Origin: Botrimarina colliarenosi | Lineage (GTDB): Bacteria > Planctomycetota > Planctomycetia > Pirellulales > Lacipirellulaceae | Length of the DNA stretch: 64,000 nucleotides | Direction of reading: 5' to 3' | Assembly (NCBI RefSeq): GCF_007859955.1 | Contig: NZ_SJPR01000004.1 | Location: forward strand, 372,001 to 436,000 | Shown here: positions 21,801 through 29,436 of the stretch, in pieces | Position numbering within the stretch: position 1 is the first letter of the stretch | Layout: each line of letters begins with the position of its first letter | The notes under the pieces: model-generated | Told to the model about the DNA's origin: nothing | Database searches by the model: none | Seen by the model: the letters and a program-made list of their open reading frames with translations, nothing else | Program-made: the position numbers and the translations under genes

Positions 21801-22961
21801 GACCGGGTCTTCGCCGCCAAACAGCGAATCGCCAAACTGCCGCCGTGCAGAGCTTTCCTCCCCCCGCGCGCCCGAGCTCGGCGTGACCACAAAGGCCGCT
21901 CGTGTGTCGGTCGAGAGCCCCGACGCGACGCTGTCGCCGCGCCACGAGGTTGGGTTCACGGGGAACGGAACCTCCCAGAGCCGACGGCCCGACTCGGCCG
22001 AAAGCGCGATCAGCCGATCGCTCGTGCTGGTGAGGATCTCACCACCGGTGGCGATCGCCTCGTGAGCTGAGAGCGACGCGGCGCCGTCGGTCGCATCGAC
22101 TTCGGCGTCGCTAGTGTCGACCGTTGCGCTCCAGAGCCGCCAAGGGACCGGCAGGCCGCCCGGAGCCACCACCTGCCGGCTCGCGTCGCCGCCGGCGCTC
22201 AGCCAAGCGTTCGGCGCTGTCCGCGACGCGGCCGACGAAGCGACCGCCTGCGTCGCTTCGATCCACTCCCGCTGCGCGGGCCACTCCTGCTGCGTGGGGT
22301 CGGTGGATGGGGCGGAAACGCTTTGCCCAAGCCGCAGTCGCTGCACCTGTTCCTCGGCCGCTAGGCGTTCGGCGACCGGGTCACCCGCTTGCTCGGCGAT
22401 CTGCCTAGCCGCCGAGAGGGCTAGCGCCGCGTTGCGATAGGCCCCGGCGTCCGACTCGGCACGAGCGAGCCGTTCGAGTTCGGCGACGCCAAACAACTCG
22501 GGAGGGTAGGTGGCGACAACGCGGCGCAAGTCGGTCGCGTCGACAGCCTCTTCCAAGGCGCGCCGATGCTGTCCCTCGAGCACCGAACGAAAGACGGCCC
22601 GACTCTTTGCGCCGGCGCCCAAAACCGACTGCAGCAGATGCTGCTTCAGACTCCCCCCATCGACGTCGAGGCTGTCCGCTTCGACCGCCAGCTGGGCCGC
22701 CACGAGGGGGGCCGCTTCTCCGAATCGGCCGCTTTCGAGGAGCTCTTTCGCCAGCTCAAAACGCCGTTGCGCCTCGCGATCCGAGGGCGGTTGGAGGGCG
22801 AAATAGAGGCGGCTGAAGGCGTCCGAGTCGCCCGCCGCGGGGGTTTCGCCCCCCCGGACGGCGAAATTAGCGGAAAAAACCGCCGCTATTACGGCCGTGG
22901 CGACGAGGCTCCGTCGGCCCGGCAGGCGAAGCAGTCGAAGGCTCGTTCGGAGGGGGGCCAT
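18876..22961 (-). CDS. Giant PQQ-like beta-propeller protein
   Basis: About 1361 residues from the ATG at 22961, preceded by AAGGGA four bases upstream. A GTG at 23003 would add 14 residues. An N-terminal hydrophobic stretch (SLVATAVIAAVFSANFAV) is a signal peptide or anchor. Helical TPR-like segments follow near residues 50-230. Two long PQQ/pyrrolo-quinoline-type propeller blocks are then visible through repeats such as GRRLWEVPFPV, ATSGDVLWRQPLAQ, ATGEFLWRRDF, SGVVWETTDTS and TGAALWPAPVQ, separated by a helical region near residues 720-880. BamB-like propellers bind peptides in the envelope. It is the first gene of the train, divergent from the HU gene. Confidence 0.8.
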   Translation of the reverse strand: MAPLRTSLRLLRLPGRRSLVATAVIAAVFSANFAVRGGETPAAGDSDAFSRLYFALQPPSDREAQRRFELAKELLESGRFGEAAPLVAAQLAVEADSLDVDGGSLKQHLLQSVLGAGAKSRAVFRSVLEGQHRRALEEAVDATDLRRVVATYPPELFGVAELERLARAESDAGAYRNAALALSAARQIAEQAGDPVAERLAAEEQVQRLRLGQSVSAPSTDPTQQEWPAQREWIEATQAVASSAASRTAPNAWLSAGGDASRQVVAPGGLPVPWRLWSATVDTSDAEVDATDGAASLSAHEAIATGGEILTSTSDRLIALSAESGRRLWEVPFPVNPTSWRGDSVASGLSTDTRAAFVVTPSSGARGEESSARRQFGDSLFGGEDPVLPANCLAAYELATAGKLRWRIDGGDPKGPAPGARFLGPPAIADGRVYALAEAEQTISLLEIDATSGDVLWRQPLAQCQRAASPLIATAVVSPTIGERLIYCPTGRGAVVAVDPLRRRLEWLGYLAIDEKDARPAMQGGWGAVRDSRRWADDATAWRHCRVVEVGDRLLVASPALPSLQCFDAATGEFLWRRDFSDALLLAGITEQAALVVEADAVSAWRLRDGESVATLPLPGGDSPAGEGLMVDGHLLLPLRSGRLAMLDTSRLEAEEAWRLADMGLNPLVDAPKLGNLLYHAGLIVSRSATTVESYPQAAILRAVEKQAIDALQTNDPAAALPALQAAYDADRTDRRLAELLAVTLLRSDGVAPAALGQLPHLVAGQRATAYEAAMRLAASPGIDAATALDDARSLAASDAGDVVLRIEDHLQVTASRIAARRAELAGADPRQIEAIAARFRPTGDVAPAAEPLATTAWTERQVTAQVESFPKSTSMRRRSNRVRQDRAFKSRPIALVGDAVEGVHWSYESRGGDWLLVGASGWGERLLADELPGDPWSPSPDAAGAVGVPGDRVYGEWLALKLDTGFVVCHARSGVVWETTDTSNAAWPGVVLDPAETPAAAGPWGVVSVSGATLQCRELSTGRMVWRRELVELGSDSLRVLENDGVLYVVGSTTSGLRLAAWSGQRLGEWAAPPARNWRLAAGGNLLTEERSAGRRQFRVVTITDAATDQPAWEHDFDLTTRFLPNGDVAAFVTDKRRLTVVDVAAAAVRFATSLPGNLEAPVRSVRLRNHGARLLVEIDGSNPMVDRLRGASPIGGDPLLTGDLYCLDGQTGAALWPAPVQVDGMAIVETAVSDAPLLLLARRRAPDANEEQAEAEIALAAIDLATGATVYRNHHLPAGDENDGPAPLWAVYERTDSEQMLIRAGRSWVTLETTPQPAPPRPLMRAQVEDPEASRPKGPDEIGQGVERLFKSFWDGDDD

Positions 22962-23263
22962 GGATCCCTTCACGCCAGCGTTAAAGTCTTTCTTATTAAG
23001 CACTTACAGCATAGCAAGCAGAGACCGATTCGGCTCGCAACGACGGTTCCTTTTGCACTGAAAAAGCGGGGGCGGCAAAGGGTGGTCGTCACGAAAAGGC
23101 CGTATTTCCCGGAGGTAACGCGTTTTTCCGGCTTGTGGCAGGCGGAGTTGGATCGTTTTAATCACGCCCGTCGAGTCGTCGGCCCGACGTAGCTATCACT
23201 TACCTGCGTCTCGCTAGGCTTTCGCCAAGCGAGCTAATCGTTACGACCGGAGGATACCCCCCC
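22962..23263. promoter_or_regulatory. Divergent intergenic region between the PQQ/MoxR train and the HU gene
   Basis: About 300 bases that must hold the promoters for both the minus-strand train and the HU gene. It is noticeably richer in A and T than its surroundings (for example AAAGTCTTTCTTATTAAG near 22984). I could not pick out a convincing -35/-10 pair. The HU start has a GGAGGA ribosome-binding site about 10 bases upstream. Confidence 0.4.
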
Positions 23264-23587
23264 ATGGCGAAAGCCGCACCCAAAGCGCCCACCAAGACCG
23301 AAATCTACGCTGGCATCGCCGAGGCCACTGGCCTGACGAAGAAGCAAGTCGGTGAAGTCTTCGACGCGCTCGACGCCCAGATCCAGAAGGCCCTCGCCGG
23401 CCGTGGCGCCCCGAAGATGTTCTCGCTGCCCGGCCTCTGCAAGATCACCTTGCAGCACAAGCCGGCCACCAAGGAACGCGAAGGCATCAACCCCTTCACC
23501 GGTGAGCCCACGACCATCAAGGCCAAGCCGGCCCGCACGGTCGTCAAGGTCCGTCCGCTGAAGAAGCTCAAGGACATGGTCGCCTGA
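23264..23587 (+). CDS. HU-family DNA-binding protein
   Basis: 107 residues. The HU/IHF fold is recognisable: a helical N-terminus (KTEIYAGIAEATGLTKKQVGEVFDALDAQIQKAL), then the strand-and-arm region (FSLPGLCKITLQHKPATKEREGINPFTGEPTTIKAKPARTVVKVRP). Arm residues include NPFTGEPTTI where canonical HU has NPxTGE. The short Lys/Ala/Pro N-terminal extension (MAKAAPKAPT) is unusual for E. coli HU but common in high-GC bacteria. HU bends DNA and organises the nucleoid. It is a single-gene unit with a strong terminator directly downstream. Confidence 0.9.
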   Translation: MAKAAPKAPTKTEIYAGIAEATGLTKKQVGEVFDALDAQIQKALAGRGAPKMFSLPGLCKITLQHKPATKEREGINPFTGEPTTIKAKPARTVVKVRPLKKLKDMVA

Positions 23588-23624
23588 GTTCCACAAGGAC
23601 TCGCGTCGAACCAAGCCAGGCGAA

Positions 23625-23660
23625 ATGGCGGGCCGGAATTCCGGCCCGCCATTTTTTCGT
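23625..23660 (+). terminator. Rho-independent terminator of the HU gene
   Basis: A perfect 12-bp stem (ATGGCGGGCCGG / CCGGCCCGCCAT) with an AATT loop is followed by TTTTTTCGTTTTTTT. This is the strongest terminator in the window. Confidence 0.95.
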
Positions 23661-23745
23661 TTTTTTGATCTTCGTTGTCGACACAACGTTCCCCCAGCGT
23701 CGCCTGCCCTGCGAGTTACCTTGCCTAGCGCGCCGTTCGGGAGGT

Positions 23746-23807
23746 CTAAGCGCCAGCGCCGGGAGTGACGCCGGGTCCCCGCTTCAACTCCCGGCGCTGA
23801 CGCTTAG
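23746..23807. repeat. REP-like palindrome pair, family A, copy 1
   Basis: Two 20-bp arms, CTAAGCGCCAGCGCCGGGAG at 23746-23765 and its near-perfect inverse (19 of 20) at 23788-23807, are separated by 22 bases. The same 20-mer recurs twice near the end of trmL. It lies between the HU terminator and trmL and carries no gene. Confidence 0.8.
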
Positions 23808-23851
23808 GGCTCTCTAGCCTTCTGTTATTGCCATCTTATTTCGATGCGCTG

Positions 23852-24328
23852 ATGTCTTCGTTGCATGTTGTTCTGTACCAGCCTGAGATCCCTTACAACA
23901 CGGGGAGCGTTGGCCGCACGTGTGTCGCGCTCGGGGCGAAGCTGTGGCTCGTTCGGCCGCTTGGTTTCCAAGTCGATGACCGACAACTCCGCCGGGCGGG
24001 GCTCGACTACTGGCAGCACCTCGAGTGGGAAGTCGTCGATGACTGGGAAGACCTCCTACAGAAATTGCCGACCGACCGACTCTGGCTCTTCACGAAGCAC
24101 GGCGACCGGGGCTTTTACGAGGCGGACTACGCCGCCGGCGACGCTTTGGTGTTTGGCAGCGAGTCCTCCGGATTGCCGCCGAGCCTGATCCAGCAGGCCG
24201 AGGGCCGTCGGCTGCGGATCCCCACGCTGCCCGAGGTGCGGAGCCTCAACCTGTCGGTCAGCGTGGCGCTGGCGGGGTACGAGGCGTGCCGCCAAGCGGG
24301 GACGCTGCCTCCCGGCGCTGGCGCTTAG
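23852..24328 (+). CDS. trmL: tRNA (cytidine(34)-2'-O)-methyltransferase TrmL
   Basis: 158 residues from the ATG at 23852 (MSSLHVVLYQPEIPYNTGSVGR); a TTG at 23828 would add 8 residues not typical of the family. The SPOUT-fold signatures are present: QPEIPYNTGSVGRTCVALGA at the N-terminus and the knot motifs LVFGSESSGLP and RIPTLPEVRSLNLSVSVALAGYEA at the C-terminus. TrmL methylates the wobble ribose of tRNA-Leu isoacceptors using S-adenosylmethionine. The last residues (LPPGAGA) and the stop codon are encoded by a family-A palindromic repeat, so the native C-terminus seems to have been altered or supplied by the repeat. Confidence 0.9.
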   Translation: MSSLHVVLYQPEIPYNTGSVGRTCVALGAKLWLVRPLGFQVDDRQLRRAGLDYWQHLEWEVVDDWEDLLQKLPTDRLWLFTKHGDRGFYEADYAAGDALVFGSESSGLPPSLIQQAEGRRLRIPTLPEVRSLNLSVSVALAGYEACRQAGTLPPGAGA

Positions 24329-24394
24329 GGCTCTCAAAGCCGCGGATTGGATCGCAAAGGGGGGGGTGGGAGCCCTCAGCGCCAGCGCCGGGAG
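24309..24394. repeat. REP-like palindrome pair, family A, copy 2
   Basis: CTCCCGGCGCTGGCGCTTAG at 24309-24328 and CTCAGCGCCAGCGCCGGGAG at 24375-24394 are inverted copies of the family-A 20-mer, with a 46-base spacer. The first copy ends exactly with the TAG stop codon of trmL. The second stops 58 bases before murB. Confidence 0.8.
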
Positions 24395-24452
24395 CGAATC
24401 ACCGACCACGACGGCCTTCCACTGGGCCCCCAATTCGCCTTGAATACGCTTT

Positions 24453-25334
24453 ATGCCCGAACTCAACGCCGGTCTCGAATCGATCTTCGTCCCTTCCGCG
24501 GCCTTGGCCGACCGGACTTGGCTGCGCGTCGGCGGCCCGGCGGATTGGCTCGTCCGCCCGACCAATGTCGACGAGTTGGGGACGGTAATCGGCCGCTGCC
24601 GCGACGCGTCGGCGCCGACCCGCGTGCTGGGGGGCGGATCGAACGTCCTGGTGCGTGACGAAGGGGTCCGCGGCGCGGTCCTGCAACTCGACCACGAGGC
24701 CTTCGGCGGCGTCCGTATCGAGGGCACACGGGCCATCGTCGGCGGCGGCGCGTCGCTCGCCGCGGTGATCAACGAAACCGTCCGCGCCGGCCTGGCGGGG
24801 CTCGACACGCTGGTCGGCATCCCCGGCACCGTCGGGGCCGCGTTGCATCACAACGCCGGCGGCCGCGGCGGCGATATCGGTCAGTGGGTCGTCGAAGCCA
24901 CCGTCATGACCCGCACCGCCGAGACGATCACCCGCTCGCGCGACGAGATGGTCTTCGGCTATCGCCAGAGCAGCCTCGACGAACTGGCCATTCTCGAAGT
25001 GGTGTTCGAGCTCGACCCGGCCGACCCGTCGGAACTCACCAAGCGGATGCAGAAGCAGTGGATCGTCAGCAAAGCGGCCCAGCCATTGAGCCACGAACGC
25101 CGCGGCCAGGTGTTCCTCAACCCGCGCGGCATGAGTGCTGGCATGCTGATCGACCAGGCGGGCCTGAAGGGCTCGTCGGTTGGCGGCGCCACCGTGAGCG
25201 ATAAGCACGCCAACTTCTTCGTCGCCGCCGAAGGAGCGACCGCCGCCGACCTGCTCAAGCTGATCGATCTGGTCCGTTCACGGATCGACGAGCGGATGGG
25301 GATCGAGCTGGAGCTGGCGATCGAGATTTGGTAA
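24453..25334 (+). CDS. murB: UDP-N-acetylenolpyruvoylglucosamine reductase MurB
   Basis: 293 residues. It reduces UDP-GlcNAc-enolpyruvate to UDP-MurNAc with FAD and NADPH, an early cytoplasmic step of peptidoglycan synthesis. FAD-binding motifs are GGGSNVLV (residues about 50-58) and GIPGTVGAALHHNAGG. FGYRQSSL follows. The catalytic Ser lies in GGATVSDKHANFFV, and the C-terminal Glu is in GIELELAIEIW. The layout is that of the shorter type-II MurB. It precedes an ftsQ-like gene by 76 bp, echoing the division and cell-wall cluster order of other bacteria. Its presence supports peptidoglycan synthesis in this planctomycete. Confidence 0.95.
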   Translation: MPELNAGLESIFVPSAALADRTWLRVGGPADWLVRPTNVDELGTVIGRCRDASAPTRVLGGGSNVLVRDEGVRGAVLQLDHEAFGGVRIEGTRAIVGGGASLAAVINETVRAGLAGLDTLVGIPGTVGAALHHNAGGRGGDIGQWVVEATVMTRTAETITRSRDEMVFGYRQSSLDELAILEVVFELDPADPSELTKRMQKQWIVSKAAQPLSHERRGQVFLNPRGMSAGMLIDQAGLKGSSVGGATVSDKHANFFVAAEGATAADLLKLIDLVRSRIDERMGIELELAIEIW

Positions 25335-25410
25335 GGCAGGTCGTCGAGCCGCGTCCGCTGCGTCGCGGCTCAGCTAGCACCCTGCCCTGCGCCCCACGGA
25401 GGGGGTCGCC

Positions 25411-26364
25411 ATGTCCGCGCCAAGTCCTAACCCGCCGCGCGACATCGCCGGCTGGCTCAGCGAGACCATCCGTGCGCGCCGCGGCGTGCTGCTCTCGTTG
25501 GCGATCCTCGCCGCCCTGGGGCTCGCCACCCGCGGCGCCTGGCTGGCCGTCCGTCCGCAGGTCGCCCACAGCCCGCAGTATCTGCTGACGCCCGCCAGCG
25601 TCTCCGTCACCGCGCCGCCCGCTTGGGTGCGGGGCGACGTCACCGCCGACGTCTTCCGCGTCGGCGGGCTCGACGGACAGCTCTCGGTGCTCGACCCGCC
25701 GGCGGGCCTCGAGGAACGCCTCGCCCAGACCTTCGTGACCCACCCGTGGGTCCGGAGCGTCGGCGCCATCACCAAAACGCCACCGAACCGGGTGACGCTC
25801 GAACTGGAGTACCGCACGCCGCTGGCGGCGGTCGAGTTGGGCGGCGCGCTGCTGCCGGTCGATCTCGACGGCGCCCTGCTGCCGACGCGCGACCTATCGG
25901 CCGACGCGGTCAGGTACTTGCCGAGAATCGAACTGACGGACGCCACGGTCCGCCCGCCCGCCGTGGGCGAGCTGTGGCTCGAGCCGCGGCTCGCCGGCGC
26001 CCTGGCGCTGGTCGGCTCCTTCGGGTCCGCCTGGAGCGAGCTGGACCTGTTCCTGGTCCGTATCGACCACACCCCCGGCGTGCGAGCCGGGCAGCGGTTT
26101 TGGAGTTACAACGTCGTCTCCACCGGCAACACGGTGGTGGTCTGGGGCGGAGCCCCCGGGTTCTCGCCGCCGGACGAAGCACCCTTCGCCAAGAAGCTCG
26201 GCAACCTGCGTCGCGCGATCGCCAAGCACGGGCCGCTCGACTCGGTCGCGAAGAGTCCCGCGATGATCGACGTCCGCGACGGCGACGCCGCCTATCCGCG
26301 CGTCGTTAAGAAGGAAGGCAACCGCGTCGCGTCGAAGGACGATGACGAGACTGCGACAAAATAG
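25411..26364 (+). CDS. FtsQ/DivIB-like protein
   Basis: 317 residues with a GGAGG ribosome-binding site 10 bases before the ATG. A short cytoplasmic N-terminus, one membrane helix near residues 28-48 (GVLLSLAILAALGLATRGAWLA), then an extracytoplasmic part. It holds a divergent POTRA-like segment (VTADVFRVGGLDGQLSVLDPPAGLEERLAQTFVTHPWVRSVGAITKTPPNRVTLELEYRTPLAAVEL), which matches the FtsQ pattern of a membrane-proximal POTRA followed by a beta domain. The position right after murB supports this. The acidic/basic tail is disordered. FtsQ normally bridges divisome proteins. Planctomycetes lack FtsZ, so its job here may differ. Confidence 0.7.
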   Translation: MSAPSPNPPRDIAGWLSETIRARRGVLLSLAILAALGLATRGAWLAVRPQVAHSPQYLLTPASVSVTAPPAWVRGDVTADVFRVGGLDGQLSVLDPPAGLEERLAQTFVTHPWVRSVGAITKTPPNRVTLELEYRTPLAAVELGGALLPVDLDGALLPTRDLSADAVRYLPRIELTDATVRPPAVGELWLEPRLAGALALVGSFGSAWSELDLFLVRIDHTPGVRAGQRFWSYNVVSTGNTVVVWGGAPGFSPPDEAPFAKKLGNLRRAIAKHGPLDSVAKSPAMIDVRDGDAAYPRVVKKEGNRVASKDDDETATK

Positions 26365-26385
26365 TCGAGAATCCGCGCCCCATTT

Positions 26386-26472
26386 CTGTGGGAGGGGTCT
26401 CCGACCCCGATTCCGCGCTCCATGCCGATGCGAGGTGGGCGCCGTAATCGGGGTCGGAGACCCCTCCCACAG
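26386..26472. repeat. REP-like inverted pair, family B
   Basis: Perfect 27-bp inverted arms at 26386-26412 and 26446-26472 (starting CTGTGGGAGGGGTCTCCGAC) are separated by 33 bases. Each arm itself folds (GGGGTC-TCC-GACCCC) behind a GGAG tetranucleotide, which is the layout of REP elements arranged as a BIME. It sits between the convergent 3' ends of the ftsQ-like and isochorismatase genes and could also act as a transcription barrier. Confidence 0.85.
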
Positions 26473-26498
26473 ATACCCACCGTGCGACCCTCAGGGCC

Positions 26499-27080
26499 TC
26501 AAGCCTCACGCCTCTCCTTCGCCAACGCGCTGATCGCACGGAACGCGGGGTCGGCCGAGGTCTCGCACCATTCGAAGAGGACCGCCTCGGTGGTCGTCAG
26601 GGTGACACCCGACGCGTCGAGTCGGCGGAGAGCCGTTTCGTGGTCGATCGAGTGGCGTGAGCCGACTGCGTCGATGGCTACCTTCGGTTCGAAACCCGCC
26701 GCCAGCAAGTCGAGGGCGGTCTGGGCGACGCAGACGTGCGTCTCGATTCCCGTTAGCACGACGTGCCTGACGCCCGCGTCGTGCCAGGCCGAGATCAGGT
26801 CCTGACAGGCCGCCGAGCTGAACGCGGTTTTCGTGTGAGGCGGCGGCAGTCGTTCGGCGAGAAGGGCCGTCGTCGGGCCGAGCTTGTCCGGAACCTGCTC
26901 GGTAACCGCAACCGTCACGCCGAGGGCCTTCGCGCCATCGATCAGCCGACGCGCGTTCCAGACGACCCGCGGGGCGTCTGGCTGGACTGGCAGGAGCCGC
27001 TCTTGGAGATCGACCACCAGCAGGGCGGTCTCGTTGCGGTTCATCAGCAGAGGGCTGCGGGACGTTGTTTCGCTTGGCAT
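26499..27080 (-). CDS. Isochorismatase-family cysteine hydrolase
   Basis: 193 residues from the ATG at 27080, with GGGGAAGGAA about 10 bases upstream; a TTG at 27110 is less likely. The Asp-Lys-Cys triad of the family is visible: Asp in [13 protein letters not shown], Lys in [14 protein letters not shown], Cys in [20 protein letters not shown] with its preceding cis-peptide Gly-Ile region. The C-terminal region ([31 protein letters not shown]) is typical of the YcaC/nicotinamidase-related subgroup of uncertain substrate. Predicted cytoplasmic hydrolase of small amides or related compounds. Confidence 0.85.
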   Translation of the reverse strand: MPSETTSRSPLLMNRNETALLVVDLQERLLPVQPDAPRVVWNARRLIDGAKALGVTVAVTEQVPDKLGPTTALLAERLPPPHTKTAFSSAACQDLISAWHDAGVRHVVLTGIETHVCVAQTALDLLAAGFEPKVAIDAVGSRHSIDHETALRRLDASGVTLTTTEAVLFEWCETSADPAFRAISALAKERREA

Positions 27081-27167
27081 CGCCGCGGTTCCTTCCCCGT
27101 CGGGGTACAATGAAGGCTACGAACCCGACATCCTACCGGCCGAAGCGTTTAGCGTCCTCCTGCCGCC

Positions 27168-27350
27168 TTGTCGAAAGAAAAGTCCCTCTGCGACTGGTCG
27201 AAAAAAGACCTCCGTGAGAACTGGGACGAGCTGCGCGCCTTGGTCGAATGCCCAAAGCACGCCTGCCTCAAGTGCGGTCGGGCAGCGGCGAAAAAGTCGG
27301 TGCTCTGTAAGCCCAAACCGTTCGATTCACCGGGCGATGCCGCTCGCTGA
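27168..27350 (+). CDS. Small conserved-looking Cys-containing protein
   Basis: 60 residues from a TTG at 27168. The sequence has a protein-like character: [45 protein letters not shown], with a CLKCGR knuckle and a later Cys in LCKP. It resembles short bacterial proteins carrying a CxKCGRxA...LCKP motif, and I infer a single metal-binding or structural Cys cluster. No ribosome-binding site is obvious. It precedes hslV by 61 bp on the same strand. The function is unknown. Confidence 0.65.
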   Translation: MSKEKSLCDWSKKDLRENWDELRALVECPKHACLKCGRAAAKKSVLCKPKPFDSPGDAAR

Positions 27351-27411
27351 GTGGCCCTGGAGCCCTCAGCGCCCCTGGGCAAGCCGTCGCGAGCCGCCGA
27401 CAATCCCTTCT

Positions 27412-27975
27412 ATGGCTCTTCCGCGCATCCGTTCGACCACCATTCTCACCGTCCGCAAGGATGGTGTCGTCGCCATGGGCGGCGACGGGCAGGTGAGCCT
27501 CGGCGACACCGTTATGAAGGCCGACGCCCGCAAGGTGCGGCTGCTGGGCGAGGGCCGGGTGATGACCGGTTTCGCCGGCTCGGCGGCCGACGCGTTCGCT
27601 TTGCTGGAGCGGTTCGAGGCGAAGCTCAAGGACTACCCTCAGAACATGCCGCGGGCCGCGACCGAGCTCGCCAAGGACTGGCGGATGGACCGAGCGCTGC
27701 GCCGGCTCGAGGCGTTGATCACCGTCGCCGACGCCCGCGACACGCTGCTGATCTCCGGGACCGGCGACGTGATCCAACCCTCGGACGGCATCCTGGGAAT
27801 TGGGTCGGGCGGCAACTACGCGACCGCCGCCGCCCGGGCGTTGGCCATGCACTCGTCGCTCTCGGCGGAGGAGATCGTTCGGGCGGCTCTGGGTGTCGCG
27901 GCGGACATCTGTGTTTACAGCAACCACAACATCGTGGTGGAGACCGTCCAGGCGGTGGACCCAACCCGTGCGTGA
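27412..27975 (+). CDS. hslV: ATP-dependent protease subunit HslV (ClpQ)
   Basis: 187 residues. HslV is the N-terminal-nucleophile peptidase of the HslVU proteasome-like complex and acts as a double hexameric ring in the cytoplasm. Diagnostic segments are [67 protein letters not shown] and [20 protein letters not shown]. The catalytic Thr follows an eight-residue leader (MALPRIRS), so unlike E. coli HslV a short propeptide must be removed. The 3' end overlaps hslU by 8 bp. Confidence 0.97.
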   Translation: MALPRIRSTTILTVRKDGVVAMGGDGQVSLGDTVMKADARKVRLLGEGRVMTGFAGSAADAFALLERFEAKLKDYPQNMPRAATELAKDWRMDRALRRLEALITVADARDTLLISGTGDVIQPSDGILGIGSGGNYATAAARALAMHSSLSAEEIVRAALGVAADICVYSNHNIVVETVQAVDPTRA

Positions 27976-29314
27976 ATTGACGCCCAAGAAGATCGTCGAA
28001 GAACTCGACCGCTACATCGTCGGGCAAGCCGACGCCAAGCGCGCCGTGGCGGTCGCGATCCGCAACCGCTGGCGCCGGCGGCAGCTCGACGACGAGCTCC
28101 GCAAGGAGGTCTCGCCGAAGAACATCCTGATGATCGGCCCGACGGGCGTCGGCAAGACCGAGATCGCCCGCCGGCTGGCGAAGCTGACCGGCGCGCCGTT
28201 CATCAAGGTCGAGGCGACCAAGTACACCGAGGTCGGTTACTACGGCCGCGACGTCGAGAGCATGGTCCGCGAGCTGGTCGAGAACGCCATCGGCCTTGTG
28301 CGGGAGCGGATGCGGGCCGACGTCGAAGACGAGGCGAAACGGCGCACCAACGAGCAGCTGCTCGACAAGCTCGTGCCGACGCCGAACTCGTTCGACGCCG
28401 GCGCCGGGGTCGAGGACAGCGCCGAGCGACACGAGCGGACCCGCGAGAAGATGCGGGCGATGCTCGTCGCCGGCGAGCTGGAGGACCGCACCGTCGAGAT
28501 CGCCATCGAGAAGAAGGCGGCCGCGATGATGATCCCCGGCATGGGCGGCCCGGGCGGCGGCGAGATGGACATCGACGTGCAGGGCATGATCGAGAAGATG
28601 CTCCCCAAGCAGGTGTCACGCCGGCGGATGACCGTGGCGGACGCCCGCGGCGTGCTCTTCGAGCAAGAGTGCGAGCGGCTCATCGATGGCGAGAAGGTCA
28701 ACCTCGAAGCGATCGAGCTGGCCGAGGAGTCGGGCGTCATCTTCCTCGACGAGATCGACAAGGTGGTCGCCACCGAGGGGGGCAAGGGGGCCGACGTCTC
28801 GCGGCAGGGCGTGCAGCGGGACCTGCTGCCGATCGTCGAGGGGACGACCGTCCAAACCCGCTACGGCTACATCAAGACCGACCACATCTTGTTCGTCGCC
28901 GCCGGGGCGTTCCACAAGACGCGGCCGAGCGAGCTGATGCCCGAACTGCAGGGCCGGTTCCCGATCCGCGTCGAGCTGGACGACCTGACGAAGGACGACT
29001 TTGTCCGGATCCTCACCGAGCCCCGCGGCTCGCTCACGAAGCAGTACGCGGCGTTGATGGCGACCGAGGGGGTCCAGATCGAGTTCGGCGACGACGCGAT
29101 CGACGCCCTCGCCGAATACGCCTACCAGGTGAACCAATCGACCCAGAATATCGGCGCCCGCCGGCTCTACACGATTATGGAGCGGTTGCTCGAAGAACTC
29201 TCCTTTGAGGCATCCGACATGGAGGGGGCGGCCGTACCCATTAACGCCGCTTATGTTCGCCAGCGACTAGAAGAAGTCACCCAAGACGAGGACCTCAGCC
29301 GTTACATCCTGTAG
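27968..29314 (+). CDS. hslU: HslU ATPase subunit (ClpY)
   Basis: 448 residues from a GTG at 27968 overlapping hslV by 8 bp ([36 protein letters not shown] is the standard HslU opening). Walker A is GPTGVGKT; the [16 protein letters not shown] pore segment is present. The I domain runs through about residues 110-240 with a Met/Gly-rich stretch ([16 protein letters not shown]). Walker B is [11 protein letters not shown], and the C-terminus ends DEDLSRYIL, the conserved tail that docks into HslV. It unfolds and translocates substrates into HslV. Transcribed with hslV. Confidence 0.97.
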   Translation: MRELTPKKIVEELDRYIVGQADAKRAVAVAIRNRWRRRQLDDELRKEVSPKNILMIGPTGVGKTEIARRLAKLTGAPFIKVEATKYTEVGYYGRDVESMVRELVENAIGLVRERMRADVEDEAKRRTNEQLLDKLVPTPNSFDAGAGVEDSAERHERTREKMRAMLVAGELEDRTVEIAIEKKAAAMMIPGMGGPGGGEMDIDVQGMIEKMLPKQVSRRRMTVADARGVLFEQECERLIDGEKVNLEAIELAEESGVIFLDEIDKVVATEGGKGADVSRQGVQRDLLPIVEGTTVQTRYGYIKTDHILFVAAGAFHKTRPSELMPELQGRFPIRVELDDLTKDDFVRILTEPRGSLTKQYAALMATEGVQIEFGDDAIDALAEYAYQVNQSTQNIGARRLYTIMERLLEELSFEASDMEGAAVPINAAYVRQRLEEVTQDEDLSRYIL

Positions 29315-29358
29315 TCCCGCGGTTCCGGTCGCACCGGTCGCACCGCTTCGATGCTCGG

Positions 29359-29380
29359 CAGCCTCCCTCCAGGGGGGCTG
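29359..29380 (+). terminator. Possible terminator stem-loop after hslU
   Basis: A 9-bp stem (CAGCCTCCC / GGGGGGCTG, one G-T pair) with a TCCA loop lies 45 bases after the hslU stop. No T-tract follows, so it is at best a weak or Rho-assisted terminator. Confidence 0.3.
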
Positions 29381-29436
29381 AAAACCAAGAACGCGTTGAG
29401 CGAAACAGGTCCGTCCGATCAGAATATCGGAGCAGC

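Noticed and set aside
29359..29380. Strong terminator for hslVU
   Set aside because: The stem-loop lacks a T-tract, so it is listed only as a weak possibility.
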